Positions 23,576 to 32,136 of a stretch of 47,666 nucleotides of DNA are shown one piece after another. The notes beneath the pieces are model-generated. The model did not search any database. It was not told where the DNA came from and saw nothing but the letters and a program-made list of their open reading frames with translations. The number at the start of each line of letters is the position of its first letter. Position 1 is the first letter of the stretch. The DNA lies in contig DWWS01000060.1 of the NCBI GenBank assembly GCA_019119595.1, positions 1 to 47,666 on the forward strand, in the 5' to 3' direction. The position numbers and the translations under genes were made by a program. The stretch comes from Candidatus Eisenbergiella merdavium (GTDB lineage Bacteria; Bacillota; Clostridia; Lachnospirales; Lachnospiraceae).

Positions 23576-24543
23576 AGGCGCAGTCCCCTTTCCTTCCGGA
23601 ACTGTGCCGGAGTCTTTCCATAGAATTTTTTAAATACTCTACTGAAATGAGTGTGGTCGCTATAGCCTGTCTCGATCGCTACCTGCGTGATCGTTTTGGA
23701 AGGAATGCAAAGCTCCCTTTTTGCAACCTCCATCCGTATCTGTTCCCTGTATTCGACAAATTTTCTACCTGTCCTTTCCTTGAACATGGCGCTGAAATAG
23801 GAAGATGTAAAGCCAAGCATACTGCATAATCTTTCCTGGCTCATTCCCGGATCGTCCAGCAGATATTTTCTTACCGTTTCAAGAAGATCCCTGCCTTTTC
23901 TGTCGTTAACCATCTTCCAAAGGCGCTCCATACCGTCTTCGAAACTGTTCTCCCTAAAGTCGTCCGCCGAAAACTGTATTTGGAGCCTGTCGGCAATTTT
24001 ATTTGCCACATTCAGGACAATTTCAATTAACGTTTCCTGCTGTCCCTCCAGACGAATTCGCATCTTTTCTCCGGCCTGTTCAAAATCCGCACGGTCTCCT
24101 TCCCGCAAAGACTCCAGCAATCCGGTAACGAATCTGTCAATCTCCTCATACTTTAATGACCGGTCCGTCCCGTCCTGTCTGCTCATGATCCGGGTCAGGC
24201 TCTCTGTCAGCTTTTTCTGTGTGATCGGCTTCAATATATAATCAGATACGCCATAGAGGATTGCCTGCTGCGCATACTTAAAATCATCATATCCTGAAAG
24301 GATCACAATAGAAGGGCTCATTCCCTCGTTCTGAATACTTTTGCACAGCATGATCCCATCCATATTCGGCATCCGGATATCGGTGATCACAATATCAAAT
24401 TTCTCCTTCCTCAGCAGGCTGATGGCTTCAACACCATCAGCCGCCTCGGCAAGACGTCCTATGCAGAAATCTGATTTTTGTAAAATCGCCCGTATCCCTC
24501 TGCGAGATATCAGTTCATCATCCACTATCAGAATATTATACAC
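23572..24543 (-). CDS. Response regulator, YesN family (REC + AraC HTH)
   Basis: A 323-residue regulator. The receiver domain occupies about residues 1-120 with phospho-acceptor Asp55 in DIVITDIRMPNMDG and Lys in YILKPI near 105. The C-terminal AraC-type double helix-turn-helix spans about 215-320 (GYSDHTHFSRVFKKFYGKTP is a typical second HTH). The start is GTG at 24543, preceded by AAAGG. It overlaps the kinase gene by 4 nt and follows the solute-binding protein gene by 31 nt. It probably activates the transporter operon in which it lies and perhaps the neighbouring units. Confidence 0.95.
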   Translation of the reverse strand: MYNILIVDDELISRRGIRAILQKSDFCIGRLAEAADGVEAISLLRKEKFDIVITDIRMPNMDGIMLCKSIQNEGMSPSIVILSGYDDFKYAQQAILYGVSDYILKPITQKKLTESLTRIMSRQDGTDRSLKYEEIDRFVTGLLESLREGDRADFEQAGEKMRIRLEGQQETLIEIVLNVANKIADRLQIQFSADDFRENSFEDGMERLWKMVNDRKGRDLLETVRKYLLDDPGMSQERLCSMLGFTSSYFSAMFKERTGRKFVEYREQIRMEVAKRELCIPSKTITQVAIETGYSDHTHFSRVFKKFYGKTPAQFRKERGLRL

Positions 24544-24574
24544 AGCACACCTTTTTTTCCTTTGCTTCGCTCAA

Positions 24575-26173
24575 TTATTCACGCATTTTAGCCTGTCCGC
24601 TTTCATACTGCGCCGTCGCTTCCTCGATCACTTCATAGCCTCCCCGATCCAGCCATTCCTGAACAAACTGATCAAAATTATCCAGAGATTCAGTCCCTAC
24701 CATGACTTTCGACGCATAGTTGATAAACAGCTCCTGCTTATCTTCCTCAACGGAAAGCTCCGGATGCTCCACAATAGTCTGCAGATTGATCGGCTGGATA
24801 TATGACAGGATATCATCCTGGGCTTTGGTGTAATAATATTCAATGGTCTCTGAACCTCCCGGCATAGCCCGAAGGGTTTCTTCACCAATATCCGCTTCCT
24901 TCACCCTTGTAAGAAACTGCGGTATCACGTCGAACGCGTTCGGTGAATAATCAGGGATCTCTAAATTCACGCTTCCATCCTCATTAACGGTATAAAATTC
25001 GCCTTCGATACCATAGGTCAGAAATCTCTGCAGCTCCTCGTCTGGCTCCAACATATGATCAAAGAACTTGATGATCTCTTCCGGGTTCTCACAATCCGCG
25101 TTAATATAATGCACATTCGCGCTCGGGGTAAACGCCGCATAGCCATGCTCTCCGCCATTCGGGTTCAGAGGCGATGCAATTGCGATCCATTCCCCATCAA
25201 CTACATTTTCCTGCAGAGATACATTATACCCCGGCACTGTGGAAATATTCACCACCATCATTCCCACATCTCCGGCGGCAGCTTTCTGGTCACGCACCGT
25301 ACCCGTATTGGTCAGACTTTCCGGATCGATCAGACCTTCATCATACAGCTTCTTGTAAAATGCCAGCGCTTCCTTCATCTCAGGAAGAATATAGGCAGGA
25401 ACCACTTTGCCTTCATCATTCAGCTGCCAGGTCGTAGGGACCACCCCATACGCGGCAAAGAAGGTCTCGGAATATTTGAATTTTTCCCTTCCGATAAAAG
25501 GGTATTTCACTCCCGCTTCCTTGAATGCCTTCAGCACATTATAATAGTCGTCAAGCGTTACCGGCACATCCAGCCCCAGCTCATCCAAAAGATCCTTACG
25601 TACAACTGTACACCTTCTGGCGGTATTCGTCAAAAAGTCGCCGACCGCATAGATATGTCCGTCCGTGCCCCTCCATTCGTTCCACACATTTTCTGGAATC
25701 TGTTCCTTCATATTGGGGGCATATTCCTCTATCAGATCATCCAAGGGCATAAACAGACCGTTTTCAATGGCTCCGGACATCACCGAAGTATACGGCATAT
25801 CTCCCTGGATCACGTCGGGGAAGTCTCCCTGCGCGAACATCATTCCCAGCTTCTCGGTAAAACCGTCGTGCTGAATCAGCGTGATATCCAGGTCAACTCC
25901 CATTTTTTCTTCAAAAGCAAGCACATGCTCGTCCGTATTGATATCGGAGCACGCCATTACGTAGGAGTTTCCTTCTCTGAGACCGATGGAGATCTTCGGA
26001 ATCTCCTTCTCGGTATCATCCGCGCTTTCCTCAGATACTGCCGCGCTCTCCTTCGCCTCTTCTTCAGAGGCGGCGGGCGCCGATTCCTGCTGTTTTCCGC
26101 ATCCTGCCAAAGCACCGAAAACGAGCGCCGCGCTTAAACCAAGCGAAATCATTGCCTTAACCCTTCTCTTCAT
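24575..26173 (-). CDS. ABC transporter extracellular solute-binding lipoprotein (LplA-like)
   Basis: A 532-residue lipoprotein that captures the oligosaccharide outside the cell. The signal peptide ends in the lipobox LAGC with Cys25 as the lipidated residue, followed by a Glu/Ala/Ser-rich spacer (about 26-58). The rest is a type 1 extracellular solute-binding fold. The start at 26173 is preceded by AAGGAAGGG. It sits behind the two permease genes and before the YesN/YesM pair, the common order for Lpl/YtcQ-type importers. The length of about 500 residues fits uptake of oligosaccharides rather than monosaccharides. Confidence 0.94.
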   Translation of the reverse strand: MKRRVKAMISLGLSAALVFGALAGCGKQQESAPAASEEEAKESAAVSEESADDTEKEIPKISIGLREGNSYVMACSDINTDEHVLAFEEKMGVDLDITLIQHDGFTEKLGMMFAQGDFPDVIQGDMPYTSVMSGAIENGLFMPLDDLIEEYAPNMKEQIPENVWNEWRGTDGHIYAVGDFLTNTARRCTVVRKDLLDELGLDVPVTLDDYYNVLKAFKEAGVKYPFIGREKFKYSETFFAAYGVVPTTWQLNDEGKVVPAYILPEMKEALAFYKKLYDEGLIDPESLTNTGTVRDQKAAAGDVGMMVVNISTVPGYNVSLQENVVDGEWIAIASPLNPNGGEHGYAAFTPSANVHYINADCENPEEIIKFFDHMLEPDEELQRFLTYGIEGEFYTVNEDGSVNLEIPDYSPNAFDVIPQFLTRVKEADIGEETLRAMPGGSETIEYYYTKAQDDILSYIQPINLQTIVEHPELSVEEDKQELFINYASKVMVGTESLDNFDQFVQEWLDRGGYEVIEEATAQYESGQAKMRE

Positions 26174-26227
26174 ACTTCCCTTCCTTTCTCCCTCTCAGGA
26201 ACTCTTTTTATGTTATCAAAACCGCAT

Positions 26228-27106
26228 TCAACCCTTTACAGAGCCGATCGTCATACCTTTAATGAAATACTTCTGAAGGAACGGGTACACACACAGAACA
26301 GGAAGCGCCGCTACGATGATCGTAGTCATCTTTAATGCCTCTGTCGATGTACCTGTCGATACGACGTTCATGCTCTCAAGCGCCTCCGAATCCAGCACGA
26401 TCGATTTGATCCGAAGCTGTAAGGTATATAAATTGCGGTCATTGATCAGATAAAGCGGATTTGTATAGCTGTTCCAATATCCCACGCCATACATCAGTCC
26501 TACCGTAGCCATCACCGCCTTGGAGATCGGCAGGATGATCTGCATCAGGGTTCTCATTTCTCCGCATCCGTCCACCTTGGCGGCATCTATCAGCGCCGAC
26601 GGTATCTCCTGGAAGAAGGAGCGGACTATGATGATGTTGTAGGTGCTCAGCGCCGACGGCAGGATCAGAGCCCAGAAATTATCATAGAGACCGTAGCTCC
26701 TCATCGTCAGATACCACGGAATGACCGGCGCGCTGAAAATAAATACGATCAAGATCATCACGTTGCAGACTTTTCTTAATTTGAACTCTTCCCTGGATAA
26801 AGGGAATGCAAGCATCACCGTCAAAAGAAGGCTGAAAATGGTTCCCACAACCGTCATCGCGACCGATATTCCGATCGATTTCAGGACGTTTTTATCCATG
26901 AGGACCGTCTTGTAATTTTCAAGATGGAAGCCTATCGGATAAAAGGTAACTCTTCCGGAATCCACAGCCCCGGAGGAGCTGAGCGATACCGCGATCATAT
27001 TGATATACGGAAGGACCGCCACCAGGCCGATCAGACCAAGGAGTATCAGGTTTGCCGCATTGAATATCCTGTCCGGCCAGGAACGCTTGATCGTTTTTTT
27101 ATCCAT
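26228..27106 (-). CDS. Carbohydrate ABC transporter permease (LplC-like)
   Basis: A 292-residue inner membrane permease with about six transmembrane helices. The conserved cytoplasmic EAA loop is seen as IDAAKVDGCGEMRTLMQIIL near residues 188-207, which contacts the ATPase. The C-terminal QKYFIKGMTIGSVKG is typical of MalG/LplC permeases. GAGGGAGAG precedes the ATG. It partners with the permease encoded just upstream (17-nt gap) and the lipoprotein downstream. Confidence 0.94.
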   Translation of the reverse strand: MDKKTIKRSWPDRIFNAANLILLGLIGLVAVLPYINMIAVSLSSSGAVDSGRVTFYPIGFHLENYKTVLMDKNVLKSIGISVAMTVVGTIFSLLLTVMLAFPLSREEFKLRKVCNVMILIVFIFSAPVIPWYLTMRSYGLYDNFWALILPSALSTYNIIIVRSFFQEIPSALIDAAKVDGCGEMRTLMQIILPISKAVMATVGLMYGVGYWNSYTNPLYLINDRNLYTLQLRIKSIVLDSEALESMNVVSTGTSTEALKMTTIIVAALPVLCVYPFLQKYFIKGMTIGSVKG

Positions 27107-27123
27107 TTTCTCTCCCTCCCCTG

Positions 27124-28068
27124 CTAAATAATGGATTGCTCTGTGGTCTTTCTGCTGACGGCGTTGGCAAGGAACAATAGAATGATGCCGACTATCGACT
27201 TGAACATCCCTACCGCCGTCGCATAACTGTACTGCAGGTTTTGCAGGCCATAGCGATATACGAAGGTATCAAAAACGTCTATTCTGCTTTGATTCATGCT
27301 GTTCATGAAGGAATTCGTTCTTTCAAATCCGATATCCAGGAAGTTTCCGATCTTCAGAAGCAGCATCGTCATAATGATCGGAAGGATCATGGGAAGCGTG
27401 ATGTGCAGGATCCGGTTAAACCGGTTCGCTCCGTCGATCTCCGCCGCTTCATACAATGCCGGATCGATCCCCGCCATCGCCGCAAGATATACGATCGAGC
27501 TCCATCCCATTTCCTTCCAGATGCTCGCTATTACCATGATCCCTCTGATATGCTTTTCACTGGCCATATAATAGATGGGATCCAGGCCGAACATCTGTCT
27601 GATATTATTGACGATTCCCGTATTGGGGGATAACAGAGTGGTAAAAATACCTCCGACAATTACCCAGGAAAGGAAATGAGGAACATATACCGCCGTTTGA
27701 ACTGTTTTCTTATATCTGGCCCCTCTCACTTCATTCATCAGAACCGCCAGAAGGATCGGTACCGGAAAGACGATAAGAACATCATAGGCCCCCATTATGA
27801 TCGTGTTGCGGAAAATCTGTCCGAATTCAGGGAACTGAAACATGTGGATGAAATGCTTCAAGCCGACAAATCTGCTTCCCCCGATTCCCTTATAGATATC
27901 GTAATCCATAAACGCTATAACGGAACTGAAAAGGGGAACATACTTGAACAGGATAAACCAGATCACGCCCGGCAATGCCATCAGATACAGTCCCTTATAC
28001 TTCCAGATACTGATCCAGAATTTTCTGTTTGTGTTTTTTTCCTTCCCGCCCGCCTTCAACTTCTCCAT
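27124..28068 (-). CDS. Carbohydrate ABC transporter permease (LplB-like)
   Basis: A 314-residue permease with about six transmembrane helices and the EAA loop YEAAEIDGANRFNRILHITL. GGAGG lies 7 nt before the ATG at 28068. It is the first gene of its unit, with a TATAAT about 55 nt upstream. No ABC ATPase gene lies in the locus, so the importer probably uses a shared MsmX-type ATPase encoded elsewhere, as is known for this class. Confidence 0.94.
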   Translation of the reverse strand: MEKLKAGGKEKNTNRKFWISIWKYKGLYLMALPGVIWFILFKYVPLFSSVIAFMDYDIYKGIGGSRFVGLKHFIHMFQFPEFGQIFRNTIIMGAYDVLIVFPVPILLAVLMNEVRGARYKKTVQTAVYVPHFLSWVIVGGIFTTLLSPNTGIVNNIRQMFGLDPIYYMASEKHIRGIMVIASIWKEMGWSSIVYLAAMAGIDPALYEAAEIDGANRFNRILHITLPMILPIIMTMLLLKIGNFLDIGFERTNSFMNSMNQSRIDVFDTFVYRYGLQNLQYSYATAVGMFKSIVGIILLFLANAVSRKTTEQSII

Positions 28069-28121
28069 ACCCGTACCTCCAAATCATTTCCGGATCCAGC
28101 AGATGTTTTATTGATGTGCTT

Positions 28122-28127
28122 ATTATA
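28122..28127 (-). promoter_or_regulatory. -10 element of the transporter operon
   Basis: TATAAT on the minus strand in a very AT-rich 150-nt gap between the ThuA-like gene and the permease gene. The -35 is not clear (TTGAAA lies only 13 nt away), which would fit a promoter needing an activator such as the YesN-type regulator. Confidence 0.45.
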
Positions 28128-28219
28128 TAAAAAGAATTTTTTTCAAAATAGGATTTTTTTTGGACAACCGCGCTTTTTTTTACCGTATTTTTTCAGCGTT
28201 CCTTCCTTTATGCCCTATT

Positions 28220-28969
28220 TCACCCTTTCACGGGATTTTTGATGGGCTCCATGGAACCGATCTCTCCCGCAAAAGTGACAGCCGGCCCTTTTACCGGTTT
28301 GAGCCAGCGCACGGCATTTGCTATTACCTTCTGGATCTCCGGATGATAATAAACGGGAAACTCCTCATGTCCCGGAGCGAAATAAAAAATCCTTCCTGCT
28401 CCCTTATGCCAGCTCACACCGCTCCTTAAAACCTCTCCGCCCTCAAACCAGCTGATAAAAACAATATCCTCCGGGACAGGCATCCCATAAGGCTCCCCGT
28501 ACATCTCGCTTCCCGGGATTTCGATATATTCCTTCTCCAGGCCCTCCACAACCGGATGGCTCCGGTCCACCACCCAGACCCGTTCCATTTCCCCGATTTC
28601 TCTGTATTTCCCCGTATTGCTGCTCTTTCCAAGAAGCAGCCTGGCCGGCTTTGACCCAAGACTTGCATGCAGAAGCAGCAGGCCCATGCCATTTAAAACA
28701 GCGTTGACTACCCGTTCCGCCGTCTCCTCACTGACCTTCCCGTCATAAAGATGGCTCCACCATACCAGCACATCCGTTTCATCCAGTACAGACTGCGATA
28801 AACCGTTTTCCGGCTGATGAAGGCTTCTGGTCCTCACGGCAAAATCTTCTTCTTTTCCCAGAAAGCCGGCAATATATGTATTGATGTCGTCAGGATACAG
28901 AGCGATGGCCCTCGGTTCAAGTACGGGATCGATACCCTCGCTCCAGACAGTTACCCTCGTTTTGTTCAT
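28220..28969 (-). CDS. ThuA-like (trehalose utilisation) domain protein
   Basis: A 249-residue ThuA family protein with a class I glutamine amidotransferase-like fold. Visible family features are VTVWSEGIDP at the start, DVLVWWSHLYDG near residue 65, and GRIFYFAPGHEEFPVYYHPE near 200-219. ThuA proteins occur with sugar oxidoreductases and are linked to keto-glycoside metabolism in trehalose-using bacteria. Here it lies in a unit with a Gfo/Idh dehydrogenase. The start at 28969 follows AAGGGAG. It is the last gene of the unit. The precise activity is unknown. Confidence 0.88.
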   Translation of the reverse strand: MNKTRVTVWSEGIDPVLEPRAIALYPDDINTYIAGFLGKEEDFAVRTRSLHQPENGLSQSVLDETDVLVWWSHLYDGKVSEETAERVVNAVLNGMGLLLLHASLGSKPARLLLGKSSNTGKYREIGEMERVWVVDRSHPVVEGLEKEYIEIPGSEMYGEPYGMPVPEDIVFISWFEGGEVLRSGVSWHKGAGRIFYFAPGHEEFPVYYHPEIQKVIANAVRWLKPVKGPAVTFAGEIGSMEPIKNPVKG

Positions 28970-29022
28970 ACATGATCTCCCTTCTACCGCCAATCGGACG
29001 GCTCAGCTTAAACAAATACATT

Positions 29023-30267
29023 TTATAACTTTCCCCTGCCGCCCTGCTTCCTCTCTCCGGGCAGGCAGACCCCCGCGAGCAGAAACACGACCGGCAGAGT
29101 GATCCAGGGGATAAGCATTGCCAAAGAGAACGATATGGAACCGGCGATCTTTCCGACCAGCCATCCGCAGAGCATACTCCCCACAGAAGTAAAAATTCCG
29201 ACAATGCTGGACGCCTTTGCCGAATCGTCCGGGAACCATCCGCAGGAAAAGGAAAATATCAGCGGATAAATAACTCCGGTACAGATTCCCAGACAGGCCG
29301 CAGCCACGATCCAGATATACGGCGTATCGGCAATCATCCCCAGCCCCAGCATGGCGGCTCCTCCCAGACATCCTCCCCGGATAAGGAAACGCGGGCTTAC
29401 CCGGTCTGCCAATAATGCCCCGATCATACGGCTGGCCACCATACCGATCCAATACGTCGTCATACATACGGAGGTATATTCTTCAGAATAGATCTGAGGC
29501 CCTGTCGATTGAAGATACGTCTGAAACCAGGTGCTGAAGGTATTCTGATGCCCTCCCATATAAAGGAAGCCCATAAAGCCCAGAACCAGCATCCTTTTGT
29601 CGAAGAGCAGCTCCCCGGAGGACAGCCCGGAGGCATTTGCGTAGACCACGCCCTGATCAGACACTTCCGGCATTTCTCCCGGCGTTCCTTTCAGGCATTT
29701 CGGTTCCTTTACCTTCGCTGCCGCTATAAAAAATGAAATGCCTGTCAAAGCAATAACGGCCGCCAGAAATAAATAGGAATACCTCCAGGCAAGGCCCTGT
29801 CCGGAAAGCATCATTGGATAGATCGATCCGAGCAAAGAGCCAAGTCCGTAAAACATATGTACCAGATTTATGTACTTCTCTCTTTCTTCCCCATACATAT
29901 CCGATACAAATGCTGTTATCAGCAAATTCAGCATACTGCTGCATATCCCGACAAACGCCTCAAAACAGAGGAGAAGAAAAAACGGCGGGGTCAGACCGAT
30001 CAGAGCCAGACCAACACTGAGTCCCATAAACGTCAGTCCGATCAAAACACTTTTTCGATATCTGTCTCCAAGGAATCCGGTTACCAGCATGGCGCTCATG
30101 TTACCCGCATTGGTAAACACCGCAAAAAGCCCGGCCTGATCCAGAGACAGGCCATAATCCTCTATGATCCTCGGAAGCACGGTGCTGAACATGGTGCCCG
30201 CGACAGCAAATCCCATCATAAATACATAGACGTATATTGTAAAAACTAATCTGCCTCTCTTTTCCAT
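29023..30267 (-). CDS. MFS transporter
   Basis: A 414-residue major facilitator superfamily protein with about twelve transmembrane helices, including the conserved loop GFLGDRYRKSVLIG near residue 61-74 between helices 2 and 3. The start at 30267 has only a weak ribosome binding site (AGAGG, 12 nt away), and the gene is 20 nt downstream of the Gfo/Idh gene, so translation may rely on the upstream gene. It probably moves a monosaccharide or an acid product of the pathway; direction and substrate are unknown. Confidence 0.9.
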   Translation of the reverse strand: MEKRGRLVFTIYVYVFMMGFAVAGTMFSTVLPRIIEDYGLSLDQAGLFAVFTNAGNMSAMLVTGFLGDRYRKSVLIGLTFMGLSVGLALIGLTPPFFLLLCFEAFVGICSSMLNLLITAFVSDMYGEEREKYINLVHMFYGLGSLLGSIYPMMLSGQGLAWRYSYLFLAAVIALTGISFFIAAAKVKEPKCLKGTPGEMPEVSDQGVVYANASGLSSGELLFDKRMLVLGFMGFLYMGGHQNTFSTWFQTYLQSTGPQIYSEEYTSVCMTTYWIGMVASRMIGALLADRVSPRFLIRGGCLGGAAMLGLGMIADTPYIWIVAAACLGICTGVIYPLIFSFSCGWFPDDSAKASSIVGIFTSVGSMLCGWLVGKIAGSISFSLAMLIPWITLPVVFLLAGVCLPGERKQGGRGKL

Positions 30268-30287
30268 AAATCGTCCAGCCTCTGATT

Positions 30288-31322
30288 TCAGATCTGCCCC
30301 CTGACCTTTTCCAGGTATTCCTGCACCTGAACCGCCTGCCCCGTTCTCGCGCTTTCAATGGCCGCAAAGACCGCGGCGCAGCACTGAATATTATCCCCGT
30401 ACCAGGTTGCCGGTGTGTTTCCTCCGTCCAGCCAGTCCGCAAACTCCCTGATCATCAGGGCATGATCCCAGTATTCTCCTTCCATGAGCGGCATCTGCTC
30501 TTCGCGGGGATACGGATATCCCATATCGCTCCTGACCGTTATCCTTCGGTGGTCGGCTACAATGGTCGCGTCGGCGCATTCCACTCTCAGATATTCATTG
30601 CTCCACCCGTCCAGAGACGAGCCGTTTGCAAAGGATTCTTCCAGCACTGCCCTGATGCCGTTTTCCATTTCCATTATGACCAGAACGCTCGGCGCATTTG
30701 AAACCTCCTGCAGGCCGGTCCAGCATTCCGCATATACCCTTTTGACATTACTGCCGCATATTCCCCTCACCGTGTCTATATTATGTATTAATCCATTTGA
30801 GATTATGGCTTCTTTCTCAGTCTTTCCATCCAAACCCGCCGTTCTCTTCATCGCCAGTCTGCTGACGACGTAATTGATCTTCCCATATTTCCCGGACCGG
30901 GCCATATTTTCCACCGTCTGCTTCTCCACTTCAAACCTGTGGCTCATGGTTACAACCAGTTTTCTTCCCATTTCCCCGGCTTTTCTGCAAATACGCAGGC
31001 AGGCTTCCATGTCATGTCCCAGCGGCTTTTCGCATACCACATCCAGGCCGGCCTCAAAAGCGGCGTCTATAACCGCTTCGTGCATATGCATCGGCACAAC
31101 CACGTTCACAAAATCCGCTTCGTTTTCCGCGATCGCTCTTCTCAGATCCGTATAGCATTTTTCTCCTGAAAGCCCCATATATCTTTCGGCGTTTTTCAAT
31201 GCCTCCGGATTGATATCCACTGCCGCGACAAGCTCTGTAAAGGAAGACACCTCAGGCAGTATTTCCTTTAGCCAATATTCGCCGAAACCGCCGCAGCCCA
31301 CCTGTATCATTCTTTTCTTCAT
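30288..31322 (-). CDS. Gfo/Idh/MocA family oxidoreductase
   Basis: A 344-residue NAD(P)-dependent sugar or polyol dehydrogenase. The Rossmann fold has VGCGGFGEYW at residues 8-17, and VVCEKPLGHDM carries the conserved EKP lysine. A C-terminal alpha/beta substrate domain follows. The start at 31322 has GGAAGGGA. It lies between the deoC-like and MFS genes in the eight-gene unit. Members oxidise sugars such as glucose, inositol or glycosides at C1 or C3. Together with the ThuA-like and lactonase-like proteins it suggests sugar oxidation, but the substrate is not readable. Confidence 0.92.
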   Translation of the reverse strand: MKKRMIQVGCGGFGEYWLKEILPEVSSFTELVAAVDINPEALKNAERYMGLSGEKCYTDLRRAIAENEADFVNVVVPMHMHEAVIDAAFEAGLDVVCEKPLGHDMEACLRICRKAGEMGRKLVVTMSHRFEVEKQTVENMARSGKYGKINYVVSRLAMKRTAGLDGKTEKEAIISNGLIHNIDTVRGICGSNVKRVYAECWTGLQEVSNAPSVLVIMEMENGIRAVLEESFANGSSLDGWSNEYLRVECADATIVADHRRITVRSDMGYPYPREEQMPLMEGEYWDHALMIREFADWLDGGNTPATWYGDNIQCCAAVFAAIESARTGQAVQVQEYLEKVRGQI

Positions 31323-31385
31323 ATTGATATCCCTTCCTTTTCCCGGGGGTAAAAACAGCCTCCGAATTTTAAAAAATCGTTATTC

Positions 31386-32078
31386 TCAGCCGGAAAATCT
31401 CTCGTCATATTCCTTCAGGATACGCAGGCTGCTGCTCGTCCCGATGCGCCTGGCGCCTGCGCGGATCATGGCAAGGCAGGTATCCAGATCCCGGATCCCT
31501 CCCGCCGCTTTCACTTTGATCCCATCCCCCGCCAGCGCTTTCATCAGGGCCACATCCTCTATTGTCGCTCCGGAGGGGCCAAAGCCGGTGGAGGTTTTGA
31601 TGAAATCCGGCTTTACCTGAGCCGCGACCGCACAGAGCCTTCTCTTTTCCTCGTCCGTCAGATAACAGTTTTCAAAGATCACCTTTGATATTACCCCCTG
31701 CTCCCTGCACAGGCTGACGATCGTTTCCATCTCCCGCCGGATATATCCGTAATTCCCGTCCTTCAATTCCGTTATATTGATCACATAATCGATCTCATCC
31801 GCCCCCTGCTCGATCGCCTGCTTTGTCTCAAATGCCTTGGCTTCTATCGTGGTCTGTCCAAGGGGGAAGCCGACGGCAGCGCCCACATGGACCGGCGATC
31901 CCTTCAAAAGCTCATGGCACAATACCACCTGGGCCGAATTGACCGCCACCATCCGAAAACCGTTTTCCCGGCTTTCCTCACAGAGCTTTTTCATGTCCTC
32001 CTTTGAAGCATTCGCCTTCAGCTGCGTATGATCGAACAGCCCTGCCAGTTCTTTTCTGCTTATAAAACATTGTTCCAT
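31386..32078 (-). CDS. deoC: Deoxyribose-phosphate aldolase family protein
   Basis: A 230-residue class I aldolase. DERA cleaves 2-deoxyribose 5-phosphate to acetaldehyde and glyceraldehyde 3-phosphate. All key residues are present: Asp in DEIDYVINI, the Schiff-base Lys in DFIKTSTGF, and the second Lys in VKAAGGIRD. The start at 32078 is placed at MEQCFIS after AAGGAAAAG; the open frame extends further upstream into the kinase gene and is rejected. Genuine DERA is possible, but the setting beside an FGGY kinase, not the usual nucleoside genes, suggests it may cleave another phosphorylated sugar. Confidence 0.9.
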   Translation of the reverse strand: MEQCFISRKELAGLFDHTQLKANASKEDMKKLCEESRENGFRMVAVNSAQVVLCHELLKGSPVHVGAAVGFPLGQTTIEAKAFETKQAIEQGADEIDYVINITELKDGNYGYIRREMETIVSLCREQGVISKVIFENCYLTDEEKRRLCAVAAQVKPDFIKTSTGFGPSGATIEDVALMKALAGDGIKVKAAGGIRDLDTCLAMIRAGARRIGTSSSLRILKEYDERFSG

Positions 32079-32136
32079 TTTTCTTTTCCTTTCCCTGGGG
32101 AGTGTTTTCCAGACAGTCTCCCCGTATGTCCCCGTT

